From NCBI GenBank assembly GCA_002452815.1, contig DKFM01000012.1, positions 14,681 to 78,680 on the forward strand: 64,000 nucleotides of DNA, read 5' to 3'. Shown here piece by piece: positions 9,265-17,712 of this stretch. Under the pieces are notes generated by a model that worked only from the letters and a program-made list of their open reading frames with translations, made no database searches and was not told the origin of the DNA. The translations under genes and the position numbers were made by a program. The DNA is from Rhodobacteraceae bacterium UBA6796. GTDB taxonomy: Bacteria; Pseudomonadota; Alphaproteobacteria; Rhodobacterales; Rhodobacteraceae. The stretch's first letter is position 1, and each line of letters opens with the position of its first letter.

Positions 9265-9283
9265 ATTTAAGAGCTACGCGACA
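9265..9283 (-). repeat. Right terminal repeat of the Tni transposon
   Basis: TGTCGCGTAGCTCTTAAAT on the minus strand, the outermost copy at the right end. Like the left terminal copy it is preceded by TCGG. Confidence 0.7.
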
Positions 9284-9632
9284 CCGAACCTGTTTGCGGA
9301 TGAGGACCTGCCCGCATGAGCGAGCGTGCCCGATCCTGCCCACGGGTGGGGCGCAGAGCACGTGCCTTGACCTCGACCTATTGACCGATAAGGCAGCGTG
9401 CCCGAGGATCGTTCGCCGCGCTGCCTTTTGCCCTGTTTTTGGTCCGCTAAACGCACACGTTCGAAACAATACGATAGCGCGGCTCCGATGACTGATGCGA
9501 AAGCGGAAGCCCGCCGCCGCTTTGACGGCGCGCGTCACAACGGCTGATCGTACTGCCGATAGTCCAGCCCGTGTTCTATGTGTCAGCTGCCAGTTGATTG
9601 AGGACAGTTTCGCGCGCGTTTTATCGGGATGT
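9284..9632. other. Intergenic stretch between transposon end and phnP
   Basis: I see no convincing gene here; short open frames show no family motif. It contains a hairpin at 9390-9427 listed separately. Confidence 0.5.
9390..9427 (-). terminator. Possible terminator of the phn operon
   Basis: A perfect 9-base inverted repeat (AAGGCAGCG and CGCTGCCTT) encloses a 20-base loop. It lies about 200 bases downstream of the phnP stop. The T-run is better on the plus strand (TTTTGCCCTGTTTTT), so its direction is uncertain. Confidence 0.35.
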
Positions 9633-10412
9633 TCAAGAGGCACTTTCGCGGCCATTTTCAGCAGACGGCGCGGCGATCACGACGTCTTCACCATCCCATG
9701 CAACGGGCAGATGGGTTGGGGTTGCCATCAAGGCGGCATCAAGTTCATGGTTCAGGTGCAAGAGCCTGCTGTCCTGCGGTTCAATCCGGGCGAGGAGTGC
9801 GCTTGCCTCGTCAAGGTCGTTGTGATTGCGCGCGCCGGTCGTGCCATTTGGATAAGCGCAGTCAAGCGCCACGAAATCCGGTCTTTGCGCCGCAAGAATG
9901 GCGGCTGTCTGGTCCGGCAGGCCCCGCGTATCGCAAAGCCAGGCCAGCCGCAGATCGGCATGGTCAATCACCCAGCCCAGTGTGGGTCGGGAATGGATCA
10001 GCGCGACGGGCGTGATGGTAATGGGCCCGACTGAGAAGGCTGCGCCTGCCGCACAGGTCTGGAACCGCAACCGGCCCGGATGCTTCAACAGATCGTCAAA
10101 GCCTTTGGGGTCTTGCGGGCACCAGACCGGCAGCTTTGGGGCCATGCTCCAGCGCATCAGCATCAGGCCCAGAACATGATCGGCATGGAAATGGGTCAGC
10201 AACACCCCGTCCAGCGTGCCGGGGGGAAAGCGCGTGGTCAGATCGGCGTGGCCTGCATCGATCAGCAGACGCAGACCGGCAACCTCCAGCAAGGCCGATG
10301 CCGGGCCGCGCGCGCGTGCGGGATCGCGCCGCGCGGCCATGCAGGCGGGACAAGTGCAGCCATGAACCGGGGCCGCCCATACACCGCCCGTGCCCAGAAA
10401 GGTCAGACGCAT
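9633..10412 (-). CDS. phnP: PhnP, 5-phosphoribosyl 1,2-cyclic phosphate phosphodiesterase
   Basis: A 259-residue metallo-beta-lactamase-fold protein. The N-terminus MRLTFLGTGG, the metal motif LLTHFHADHVLG, and the cysteine motif HGCTCPACMAA (structural zinc typical of PhnP) identify it. PhnP opens the cyclic phosphate left after C-P bond cleavage to give ribose 1,5-bisphosphate. It is the last gene of the 13-gene phn operon and overlaps phnN by 10 bases. The product feeds PhnN. Confidence 0.93.
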   Translation of the reverse strand: MRLTFLGTGGVWAAPVHGCTCPACMAARRDPARARGPASALLEVAGLRLLIDAGHADLTTRFPPGTLDGVLLTHFHADHVLGLMLMRWSMAPKLPVWCPQDPKGFDDLLKHPGRLRFQTCAAGAAFSVGPITITPVALIHSRPTLGWVIDHADLRLAWLCDTRGLPDQTAAILAAQRPDFVALDCAYPNGTTGARNHNDLDEASALLARIEPQDSRLLHLNHELDAALMATPTHLPVAWDGEDVVIAAPSAENGRESAS

Positions 10413-10966
10413 GTGCAGACCCCGGCCAGAATGGCTGTGCGCAACTGCTGCACCGCTGTTTCGGGCGTGGTGTCATTGACGATGACCAGATCGGCCTGCG
10501 TCGGCGCAAGCGCCCCGGTGCGGTTCAGCCGCGCGGCAATGTCGGCAGCACTTTCCCGCCCACGGGCGGCGAGGCGTGCGGCCAGCAGGTCAGGTGGCGC
10601 GGTAATCTCGACCACGCGCAGGGCGGGACCAAAGGCCGCGCGCGCGGCTGGGATCGCCGCGCGAGAGCCATTGGCGATGACCTGCATCCCCGCCGCAAGC
10701 CAGGGGCGGACCTCGGCCCCAATACCGTAGCGCAACCCGTGGCTGGCCCAGCTGAGCGCAAAGGCCCCTGCCGCGTCCAGCCGGGCAAAGCCGTCATCGG
10801 TGACCGACAGATGCTGTTCCGCCCCACCCGGCTGACAGGGCCGGGTGATGATCCGCCGCGCGATCAGCACGCCGTCTGGCAGGGTCAGGCTTGCGGCCAG
10901 CCCTGCCAGAACCGTGTCCTTGCCCGCGCCCGAGGGGCCGACGACGAACCACAAGCGCCCGGTCAT
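10403..10966 (-). CDS. phnN: Ribose 1,5-bisphosphokinase
   Basis: A 187-residue guanylate-kinase-like P-loop protein. Walker A is VVGPSGAGKDTVLAGL at residues 8-23. RIITRP and VIANGSRAAIPAAR also fit PhnN. It phosphorylates ribose 1,5-bisphosphate to PRPP, returning carbon from phosphonate breakdown to nucleotide synthesis. The ATG at 10966 overlaps the phnM stop (ATGA); the longer open frame upstream lies inside phnM. Confidence 0.93.
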   Translation of the reverse strand: MTGRLWFVVGPSGAGKDTVLAGLAASLTLPDGVLIARRIITRPCQPGGAEQHLSVTDDGFARLDAAGAFALSWASHGLRYGIGAEVRPWLAAGMQVIANGSRAAIPAARAAFGPALRVVEITAPPDLLAARLAARGRESAADIAARLNRTGALAPTQADLVIVNDTTPETAVQQLRTAILAGVCTCV

Positions 10967-12129
10967 TGTGCTGCCATGGCGGGCATCGCAGCAGGCATCG
11001 GGGCCGCGCCAAAGCCATAGACCTGCCGCCCCGCAACCCAGGTGGCCGCGACCGACAAGGCAGCGCCCGTGCCGCGCACGCGGATCAGGTCGGCGCGCAG
11101 GCCGGGCGCGATGGTGCCCCGGTCCGCCAGCCCGGCGGCGCGTGCCGGACCCCCTGCCATCAGCGCTATGGCGTGTGGCCAGTCCATGCCCAGATCGCCT
11201 GTCAACACGCCCAAGGCAGGCAACATGGCTTGCGGTGCGTAGTCGGAACACAGCGCCCCCGCGACGCCTGCCGCAATCGCGTCGCGCGCCGACAGCGCGC
11301 CCGATTGCGAGCGCCCGCGCAGCACATTGGGCGCGCCAAACAGCGTGACCAGTCCCGCGTTGCAACCTGCATGCGCGGTGTCCATGTCCAGCGGAAACTC
11401 GCTGATCGTGGCCCCCAGCGCGGCCATGAAACCCACGCGCTCGGCGCCCTCGTCATCATGGCCTGCCAGCGCCACATTGTGCCCGCGCGCAAGTGCGGCC
11501 AGCCGGGTCATGCGGTCGGCGACATGCGCGGCTTCGGCCTCTTTTGCGCTGATCTTTTCGGCGATTTCGCTCGCTGTCTGCGCATAAACGCGCGACAGAT
11601 ACGCGCCGTAAGCGGCGGCATCCTTGAACTGGCCTTGGCCCGGCGTGTGGTCCATGAAGGACAAAAGTGCGGCCACGCCTTCGTGCAAAAGCCGCGTCAC
11701 CCGTGCCTCAGACCCGGCATCAGTCACCTCATAGCGGATGTGCACGCGATGATCGACCGCGCCTTTAAGCCCATGCAGCGCGCGGGCCAGGGTTTCTGCG
11801 AAATCGACATCGCGCACGCCCAATTCGCCCTCGGCAAAGCTGATGCCGTGATAGGCGGTGGTGATGCCCGCCGCTGCCATGCGCCGGTCGATGGCATCGA
11901 GTGCCACCGGCAGCGGGAAAAAGGCGTTGGGGCGGGGTTCCACCTCTTTCTCGATCGCATCGCCGTGCAGGTCGATCAGGCCGGGCAGGATCAGGTCGCC
12001 CTGCATATCCACCTCGACCCCGCGCACCGGCGCATCCAGCGCGGCGATCTGGCCATCCTCGATGGTCAGCGCGCCGTGGTGCAGGCCGTCTGCCGTGACG
12101 ATCCGGGCATTGGTCAGGGTCAGGGTCAT
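10963..12129 (-). CDS. phnM: Alpha-D-ribose 1-methylphosphonate 5-triphosphate diphosphatase
   Basis: A 388-residue amidohydrolase. The first metal motif is LPGLIDLHGDAIEKEVEPRP, and ALAGHDDEGAERV and CSDYAPQAML are later active-site segments conserved in PhnM. It removes pyrophosphate from the 5-triphosphate made by PhnGHIL, giving the 5-phosphate substrate of PhnJ. It overlaps phnL and phnN by four bases each. The second phn-like operon in this window lacks a phnM. Confidence 0.95.
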   Translation of the reverse strand: MTLTLTNARIVTADGLHHGALTIEDGQIAALDAPVRGVEVDMQGDLILPGLIDLHGDAIEKEVEPRPNAFFPLPVALDAIDRRMAAAGITTAYHGISFAEGELGVRDVDFAETLARALHGLKGAVDHRVHIRYEVTDAGSEARVTRLLHEGVAALLSFMDHTPGQGQFKDAAAYGAYLSRVYAQTASEIAEKISAKEAEAAHVADRMTRLAALARGHNVALAGHDDEGAERVGFMAALGATISEFPLDMDTAHAGCNAGLVTLFGAPNVLRGRSQSGALSARDAIAAGVAGALCSDYAPQAMLPALGVLTGDLGMDWPHAIALMAGGPARAAGLADRGTIAPGLRADLIRVRGTGAALSVAATWVAGRQVYGFGAAPMPAAMPAMAAQ

Positions 12130-12836
12130 TCCGCTGCCTCCGCGAACGCCTTGCGGGTGACGGTGATCTTTTGATCGGCCAGCCGCTCGACAATCTCCAT
12201 ATCGTGGAAAATCGCCACCATCGCCGTGCCCTGCGCCTTGGCGCGCTCGATCATGGCGCAGACCTTTTCGCGGCTGAGCGGGTCCAGGCTGGCCGTGGGT
12301 TCATCCAGCAGCATCAGGCGGCCCCCTTGGGCAAAGCTGCGCGCGATGTTCACGCGCTGGCGTTCACCGCCCGAAAAGGTGGCGGGTGTCGCATCCCAAA
12401 GCTGTTTGGGAATGGCCAGAGCGTCGAGCATCTCGGCGGCCACCTCATGCGCCTCTGCCCGCGCCACGCCCTGCTGCAACAGCGGGCGCGCCACCACGTC
12501 AAGCGTGGTCAGGCGCGGCAGGCAATGCAGGAATTGCGTGACAAAGCCGATCTCACTGCGGCGCAGCGCGGTGATCTGGGTTTCCGGCGCATGCGCCAGA
12601 TCGACCACATCGCCCGCCGCCGTGGTATAGTTCACCACACCTTCAGACGGCACATAGCTGCGATAGATCGCCTTGAGCAGCGAGGATTTCCCCGCCCCCG
12701 AAGGCCCCACAAGTGCGGCCAACTCGCCCGCCCGCAGATCAAAGGAAATGCCCACGGCGGCAGGGATATGCTTGGCCCGGTCATGCAGGTAGAAACCCTT
12801 GCCCAGGCCCTTTACGGAAAGAATAAAATCGCTCAT
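12126..12836 (-). CDS. phnL: C-P lyase subunit PhnL, ABC-type ATPase
   Basis: A 236-residue ABC ATPase with Walker A GPSGAGKSSLLKAIY, signature FSGGERQRVNIARSFAQ and Walker [13 protein letters not shown]. It has no membrane partner: PhnL is a subunit of the C-P lyase machinery and forms a dual ATPase with PhnK on the PhnGHIJ core. I placed the start at 12836 because it matches the PhnL N-terminus; an upstream start would add 20 unrelated residues. Confidence 0.93.
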   Translation of the reverse strand: MSDFILSVKGLGKGFYLHDRAKHIPAAVGISFDLRAGELAALVGPSGAGKSSLLKAIYRSYVPSEGVVNYTTAAGDVVDLAHAPETQITALRRSEIGFVTQFLHCLPRLTTLDVVARPLLQQGVARAEAHEVAAEMLDALAIPKQLWDATPATFSGGERQRVNIARSFAQGGRLMLLDEPTASLDPLSREKVCAMIERAKAQGTAMVAIFHDMEIVERLADQKITVTRKAFAEAAE

Positions 12837-12843
12837 CGGACCC

Positions 12844-13674
12844 TCACAAGGCGCTGGAGACAAGTTGTTGCGTATAGGCGGCCTGCGGATCCTCAAGGAT
12901 CTGGTCGGTCAGCCCGGATTCGATGATGCGGCCGTATTTCATCACGATGGTGCGGGTGGTCAGATGGCGCACCACGCCCAGATCATGCGTGACAACCAGC
13001 ATCGAGACGCCGGATTCCTCTTGCAATTCCATGATCAGATCGAGGATGCGCGCCTGCACCGACAGGTCGAGGCCCGTCGTCACCTCATCGAGGAACAGCA
13101 GCGGCGCGCCGGTCGAGAGCGCGCGCGCGATCTGCACCCGCTGCTGCATGCCGCCCGAGAAATTGCGCGGCAGTTCGTCCATGCGCGCGGGCGGCACCTC
13201 GGTCCGGGCCAGCAGCGCGCGGGCCTTTTCGCGGATCACGCCATAGCGCAATTCGTCCGACATCAAGAGCCGCTCGGCAATGTTGCCGCCGGCGGAAATG
13301 TCGAAATTCAGCCCCAGCGACGGGTTTTGATAGACCATTCCCATCGCGGTATCGCGCAGGCGGCGTTGCTGTGCCTCGTTCAGCGAAAACAGGTCATGCG
13401 ACTGCCCGTCCAGATCATAGGTCGCGCGGCCCGATGTGGGCTGGTCATCGAAATAGAGCATCTTCACAAGGCTGGATTTGCCCGAACCGGACTCGCCCAT
13501 GATGCCCAGAACCTCGCCCCGGTGCAGCTGGAAGGACGCATCGGCCACGGCCACCACCGACCCGCAATGCGGGCAGATATTGGTGTCATGCTCTGGCCCG
13601 GTCGACGTGAGGCAGCGGTCGCAGCCCTTGCCATGGATGCGGGTCAGGTGTTCGACATTCAGGATCGGGGTCAT
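12844..13674 (-). CDS. phnK: C-P lyase subunit PhnK, ABC-type ATPase with Cys4 insertion
   Basis: A 276-residue ABC ATPase with Walker A GESGSGKSSLVKML, signature FSGGMQQRVQIARAL and Walker B LLFLDEVTTGLD. PhnK binds PhnJ and, with PhnL, opens the core complex. Unlike the E. coli protein as I know it, it carries CDRC and CPHC about residues 18-37, between the first strands, a likely zinc-ribbon insertion. The paralogue in the second operon lacks it. The ATG at 13674 overlaps the phnJ stop by four bases. Confidence 0.93.
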   Translation of the reverse strand: MTPILNVEHLTRIHGKGCDRCLTSTGPEHDTNICPHCGSVVAVADASFQLHRGEVLGIMGESGSGKSSLVKMLYFDDQPTSGRATYDLDGQSHDLFSLNEAQQRRLRDTAMGMVYQNPSLGLNFDISAGGNIAERLLMSDELRYGVIREKARALLARTEVPPARMDELPRNFSGGMQQRVQIARALSTGAPLLFLDEVTTGLDLSVQARILDLIMELQEESGVSMLVVTHDLGVVRHLTTRTIVMKYGRIIESGLTDQILEDPQAAYTQQLVSSAL

Positions 13675-14570
13675 TCTGCGGCCTCCTGCTGCATAAGGCG
13701 GCTGTCGCAATAGGCGGCATCCGAACATTGGAAGACGCGGTTGCCGTCCTCATCAGGGAATTCGTCCAGAAAGCTGTCGGTCGCCCCACAGCGGCGGCAG
13801 CAATGGCGCTTGCCGGTTTTGCGGTCGATGAATTCCTCGACCGTAAAGGGCACATCGGCAAAGGTGATCGGGATCGCGTCGGTGTGGGGCGGCACCGCAT
13901 AGATGCGCTTTTCACGCCCCGCGCCGAAAAGATACAGGCAATCGGCCTGATGCAGTTTCGGCACGTCATAGCGCGGGATCGGTGACGGGTCGATGATGTA
14001 ATGCCCGTTGATCCGCGTCGGATAGCGGTGCGAGATCGTGATCTCGTCAAAGGCCACCATATCCTCATAAAGCTTGACCCAAAGCCGCGCGTAATCGGCG
14101 CGCCCATGCATCCGGCGGCGTGTGGCGGCGTTGGGTTCGACCAGCACCAGCGGGTCGGGGTAGGGCACCTGAAACACAAGGATCTGATCGTTGCGCAGCG
14201 GCAGTTCCGGGATGCGGTGGCGGGTCTGGATGACGCTGGCCGCTTCGGTCAGGGTGGTGCCGCTGACGCCGGGGCAGGTCAGCGAGAAGAACGCCCGGAT
14301 ATTGGCGGCGTTCACGCTGTCATCGGCGCCCTGGTCAATGACCTTGACGCAATCGCGCGGCCCGAGCAGCGCCAGCGTCACCTGCATCCCGCCAGTGCCA
14401 AAGCCGCGTGCAATCGGCATTTCGCGGCTGGCATAGGGCACCTGATGGCCCGGAATGCAGACCGCCTTGAAGATCGAGCGGCGCAGCTCGCGCTTGGCGT
14501 CCTCGTCCAGAAAGGCAAAGCCATATTCGGCCCCCTCGTGGCCTTGGGCCATTGTGTCAGTTGGAAACAT
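13671..14570 (-). CDS. phnJ: Carbon-phosphorus lyase PhnJ (radical SAM, canonical)
   Basis: A 299-residue PhnJ. The four cysteines are all present: C258 and C261 in CRRCG, C282 and C288 in VFQCSDAAYC. They correspond to E. coli C241/C244/C266 (Fe-S ligands) and C272 (thiyl radical). H118 in IQTRHRIPE corresponds to the PhnI/PhnJ interface metal ligand. It cleaves the C-P bond of ribose 1-phosphonate 5-phosphate. The start at 14570 overlaps phnI by 14 bases; an ATG at 14552 is an alternative. Confidence 0.96.
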   Translation of the reverse strand: MFPTDTMAQGHEGAEYGFAFLDEDAKRELRRSIFKAVCIPGHQVPYASREMPIARGFGTGGMQVTLALLGPRDCVKVIDQGADDSVNAANIRAFFSLTCPGVSGTTLTEAASVIQTRHRIPELPLRNDQILVFQVPYPDPLVLVEPNAATRRRMHGRADYARLWVKLYEDMVAFDEITISHRYPTRINGHYIIDPSPIPRYDVPKLHQADCLYLFGAGREKRIYAVPPHTDAIPITFADVPFTVEEFIDRKTGKRHCCRRCGATDSFLDEFPDEDGNRVFQCSDAAYCDSRLMQQEAAE

Positions 14571-15663
14571 GGCTTGGCTCCTCGGCTTTGCCGCGTGCCG
14601 CGCGCAGGCGGTCCATATCGGCTTGGAAAGTGACGTAATGGGGCATCTTGTAATGGGTGCAGAACCCCATGCTTTCGATCCCGTCCACATGCAGCAGCAC
14701 GAATTCGGGGTCTTCGGACGGATTGTTGATCCGGCCGTTTTGCGCCGCCACGGATATGGCGCGGTCCAGCACGGCCATGGCAATCGCCTTGACCTCGTTA
14801 TGGCCGAAACAGGCGCCATAGCCCAAGGTAAAGACCGGCGCGCCCTCATCCGTTTTCTCGAACATGGCGACGATTTCGCATTCGGTGACCTGCACCTCGC
14901 CAATCTCGACCGGCTTGCCAGTGACCGGATGCGGCACCGTGACCGGCAGATAGCCCACGCGCAATTCGCCCACAGTGGGGTGCACGTCGCCATAGCCGCG
15001 CATGTTGGAATAGGCCAGCGCCAGCAGCCCGCCGGTCTCACCACGCGCCATGGTCGCCAGCTGCGCCGAGCGCGGCACGGGAAAGATCAGCGGCGTGCGG
15101 GTGATGTCGAACGGCGGCGTGTCGTCCTCTGCAAGGGGCGGCAGCAGGCCTTCGTCGCGCAGGGTATCGAGCACCTTGGGAAAGGTGGTCGGGCGGGTGC
15201 CTTCGGGGCGGTTGCCGAACCAGTCGCGAGTGATCTCGTCGAAGGTTTCCGCACCTTCATCCATCAGCTCGAACCGAAACAGGCGGTGCAGGTAATCGGG
15301 CGTGGCCCCCAGCATCTGACCGCCGGGAATATCCTTGAACGCGGCCGAGACGCGGCGCGTGACCCGCATACCGCGCGTATCATGCGGTGCGGTTTCGCCC
15401 AGGCGCGGCTTGGTCGAGCGATAGGCGCGCAGGAAAAACGCCGCCTCCAGACTGTCGCCAAGGCTCTGTTTCAGCGCAAGCGCGGCCAGACGCGGATGGT
15501 AAAGCCCGCCTTCGGACATCACCTTGGTATGCAACAGCGGCATCTGGCGTTCGATCTGGTCCAGTTCGATCGGGTCGCCCGCGCCCATCGTGCGCAGCGC
15601 GTCCATGATGCGGGCGGAACCGGCAATCGCCTCTTCCCCGCCGCGAATGGCAACATAGGCCAT
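14557..15663 (-). CDS. phnI: C-P lyase core subunit PhnI
   Basis: A 368-residue PhnI with MAYVAIRGGEEAI at the start and FCTHYKMPHYVTFQ near the end. H337 and H342 in that motif correspond to the E. coli histidines that bind a metal ion together with a PhnJ histidine. PhnI catalyses nucleosidase-type transfer of the phosphonate to the ribose of ATP, with PhnG, PhnH and PhnL. It is separated from phnH by three bases. The length is close to the E. coli protein. Confidence 0.95.
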   Translation of the reverse strand: MAYVAIRGGEEAIAGSARIMDALRTMGAGDPIELDQIERQMPLLHTKVMSEGGLYHPRLAALALKQSLGDSLEAAFFLRAYRSTKPRLGETAPHDTRGMRVTRRVSAAFKDIPGGQMLGATPDYLHRLFRFELMDEGAETFDEITRDWFGNRPEGTRPTTFPKVLDTLRDEGLLPPLAEDDTPPFDITRTPLIFPVPRSAQLATMARGETGGLLALAYSNMRGYGDVHPTVGELRVGYLPVTVPHPVTGKPVEIGEVQVTECEIVAMFEKTDEGAPVFTLGYGACFGHNEVKAIAMAVLDRAISVAAQNGRINNPSEDPEFVLLHVDGIESMGFCTHYKMPHYVTFQADMDRLRAARGKAEEPSHVSN

Positions 15664-15666
15664 GGT

Positions 15667-16224
15667 TCAGCCCTCCGTAATCTTGGTTGTGCGCGGCAGG
15701 ATCGCCACGCTTGTGTCATCGGCCAGCACCATGTCGCAGCCCATCGGGAAATCGGCGCACCAGCGCGCGCGGGCGGTCAGCCAGTCGGGCGCAAGGCCCG
15801 TAACATGCAGGCTGGTGGTGGTCTTGATGCCGGGGCCGGTCAGGATCAGCGGCTGGCCTTCGGTCAGGCTGGCGACCTTCACGATCAGTGTGGCCCCGCC
15901 TTCGGGCGCATCAAGTGTGCCAAGCCGGGGCTGGAAGGTCGGCGCATCAGACCCCTGCGCCAGAATAAACGCCGCCTGATCCGCCGGGGCGCGCGCCACG
16001 TCCAGAAAGCGCCAGTCGGCATCGGTCAGAGTGCCGGTCAGGTCGGCCAGCGTTTGGGTGTTGTCGCAAAACGTGGCCAGCGCGCCCAACGCGGCATGGG
16101 CGCCGCCCAGATGCGGCGAAAGGTCCGCGCCTTGGCCGGGGCGGGCGGTCGCGTCCAGGATCAGGCGAAACAGCGCCTGATGGTTCTCGGGCCGCCAGAG
16201 GGCGGGCAGGTCGATCACGCTCAT
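15667..16224 (-). CDS. phnH: C-P lyase core subunit PhnH
   Basis: A 185-residue PhnH. FRLILDATARPGQG near the N-terminus and LTGPGIKTTTSLHV, FPMGCDMVLADD and AILPRTTKI near the C-terminus match the family. PhnH is a structural subunit of the PhnGHIJ core, related to PLP-transferase folds but without cofactor. It overlaps phnG by four bases. Confidence 0.93.
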   Translation of the reverse strand: MSVIDLPALWRPENHQALFRLILDATARPGQGADLSPHLGGAHAALGALATFCDNTQTLADLTGTLTDADWRFLDVARAPADQAAFILAQGSDAPTFQPRLGTLDAPEGGATLIVKVASLTEGQPLILTGPGIKTTTSLHVTGLAPDWLTARARWCADFPMGCDMVLADDTSVAILPRTTKITEG

Positions 16225-16673
16225 GCGTCATCCTCCGACAAGAGTTGAAAATCAACGCGGGTGCGGTCGAGCACCAGCGCGCGGTCGGCCTCGGTCCGGG
16301 CACGGGCGGCTTGCCCTGCACTGATCAGCGCCTCGATCTCGGGGGCCTCGCGCCAACCAGCGGCCAGCGCGGCATCCAGCACGGCGATTTGTGTCGCACG
16401 AGCCAGATCATCCGACATCAGAACCGCACCGCCTTCGGCCACCTGCGCGCCGTCCATCAGCCGCAGATGCACCCGCGCCACGGGGATTTCGCCTAAGTGA
16501 AACGGGCTGCCCGCCACGCTGTCGCGCATTTGCAGCAGCATCAGCCCTTCGCGCGGGGGGGCCATCGCCTCGACCTTGGCGCGTGCGGTGATCCGCCCGG
16601 CCAAGGCCGTGACGGCGGCGGGGTCAGCGGCGGCAAGGGCCGAGCCCCAGTGTTCTCGTTCTGTGTGTGTCAT
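16221..16673 (-). CDS. phnG: C-P lyase core subunit PhnG
   Basis: A 150-residue PhnG with the family segment LMLLQMRDSVAGSPFHLGEIPVARVHL-like core (GLMLLQMRDS, SPFHLGEIPV). It is a small core subunit working with PhnI. The ATG at 16673 lies five bases after the phnE stop and gives the family-length product. It starts the enzyme part of the operon after the transporter genes. Confidence 0.92.
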   Translation of the reverse strand: MTHTEREHWGSALAAADPAAVTALAGRITARAKVEAMAPPREGLMLLQMRDSVAGSPFHLGEIPVARVHLRLMDGAQVAEGGAVLMSDDLARATQIAVLDAALAAGWREAPEIEALISAGQAARARTEADRALVLDRTRVDFQLLSEDDA

Positions 16674-16677
16674 TGTC

Positions 16678-17712
16678 CTATCCAATCAATCTTGCGCGCA
16701 GCTTTGCCGCGACTTGATCCAGCACGAACACGGTCAGAAAGATCACCAGAAGGATCGTACCGACATGGCCGAATTCGAACGTGTCATAGCGGCCCTTGAG
16801 TTCCTGCCCGATGCCGCCGGCCCCCACGAGGCCGATGACCGCCGCCATCCGCACGTTGCGGTCCAGAATATACAGCGTATAGGCCACATAGGACGGGGCC
16901 ACCTGCGGCAGGACGGCAGCGCGCAGCACGCGCAGCTTGCCCGCCCCAAGGGCGGTCAGGGCCTCTTGCGGTTTGCGGTCGGCGCCTTCGATATCCTCGG
17001 CATAGAATTTGCCCAGAAAGCCCGCGCCATGCAGCCCCAGCGCCAGATAGCCCGCAATCGCGCCAAAGCCGAAGCCCAGCACAAGGAACATGGCGATAAT
17101 CAGTTCCGGCATGGCGCGCAGAAAGCTGACGATGCCGCGACTGGCGGAATAGGCGAAACGGTTGGGCGTGTAGTTGCGCGCGCCGAAAAACGCGAGCGGG
17201 ATCGACAGGATCACCGAAATGATCGTGGCCCAGATCGCCATTTCAAATGTCTCGACCATCTTGCCCAACACGTTCAGCAGATAGCCGAAGGGATGGACCA
17301 GATATTCCTTCACATCGACGCGCGGTTCGGCCTGCAAGGTCGCCGCGTTCATGTGAAAGGTCGTGACCTCGACCAGTTCGATCCGGGTGAACATCGGCAG
17401 GTTGTCGCGGTCAATGTCGGGCAGCCGGGCCAGTTCGCGCCGGTCCTCGATCACAAAAGGGAAAAGCTGACCGAACATCCGGCCCAGACCTTTGCCGACC
17501 TGGCTTTCCTCTTGCAACCCGACGCTGGCCAGCACAGCCTCGCCGGTCAGGCCGATCATCTTGCCCACTTCCATGCGCTGGCCCGACCAGATCAGCGCCA
17601 GCGCGATCAGCAGCACCGCCAGCGCCGCGCGCCAGTCATAGGGGGCGGGCAGGTGCCAATCTGCGACCCGCTTGGCGGGGTGTCCGCCCATTTCCAACTC
17701 GGCCTCACGCAT
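16678..17712 (-). CDS. phnE: Phosphonate ABC transporter permease PhnE
   Basis: A 344-residue inner-membrane permease. There is one N-terminal membrane segment near residues 29-43, a periplasmic stretch, and a BPD-transport domain in the second half with the EAA-type loop EALTALGAGKLRVLRAAVLPQV. Together with PhnC and PhnD it imports phosphonates. It is longer than E. coli PhnE because of the periplasmic stretch, which is common in this group. It overlaps phnC by eight bases. Confidence 0.93.
   Translation of the reverse strand: MREAELEMGGHPAKRVADWHLPAPYDWRAALAVLLIALALIWSGQRMEVGKMIGLTGEAVLASVGLQEESQVGKGLGRMFGQLFPFVIEDRRELARLPDIDRDNLPMFTRIELVEVTTFHMNAATLQAEPRVDVKEYLVHPFGYLLNVLGKMVETFEMAIWATIISVILSIPLAFFGARNYTPNRFAYSASRGIVSFLRAMPELIIAMFLVLGFGFGAIAGYLALGLHGAGFLGKFYAEDIEGADRKPQEALTALGAGKLRVLRAAVLPQVAPSYVAYTLYILDRNVRMAAVIGLVGAGGIGQELKGRYDTFEFGHVGTILLVIFLTVFVLDQVAAKLRARLIG

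Larger units (their letters stand above)
5337..9283. mobile_element. TniA/TniB/TniQ-type transposon (Tn552/Tn5053-like), degenerate
   Basis: A roughly 4-kb element with three genes on the minus strand in the order tniA-tniB-tniQ, bounded by imperfect terminal repeats. The left end reads TGTCGCATTGCCGTTAAAT (5337-5355). The right end, read inward, is TGTCGCGTAGCTCTTAAAT (9283-9265), agreeing at about 15 of 19 positions. Related copies lie further inside both ends. It carries no cargo. I could not identify a target duplication. Both tniA and tniB contain one premature stop, so the element is probably inactive or depends on a related element. Base composition is lower in GC than the flanking cob and phn genes. 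Confidence 0.85.

Noticed and set aside
5326..9293. Target-site duplication of the transposon
   Set aside because: I compared several flanking 5-base words for different possible ends (for example GTCGG/CCGAA, GTATG/ACCTG) and none match directly.
9218..9655. 145-codon frame between the transposon and phnP
   Set aside because: No motif, no ribosome site, overlaps the transposon end repeats.
14455..16248. 597-codon open frame on the plus strand
   Set aside because: It is antisense to phnJ, phnI and phnH; composition is Arg/Gly/Gln-rich and typical of a shadow frame.
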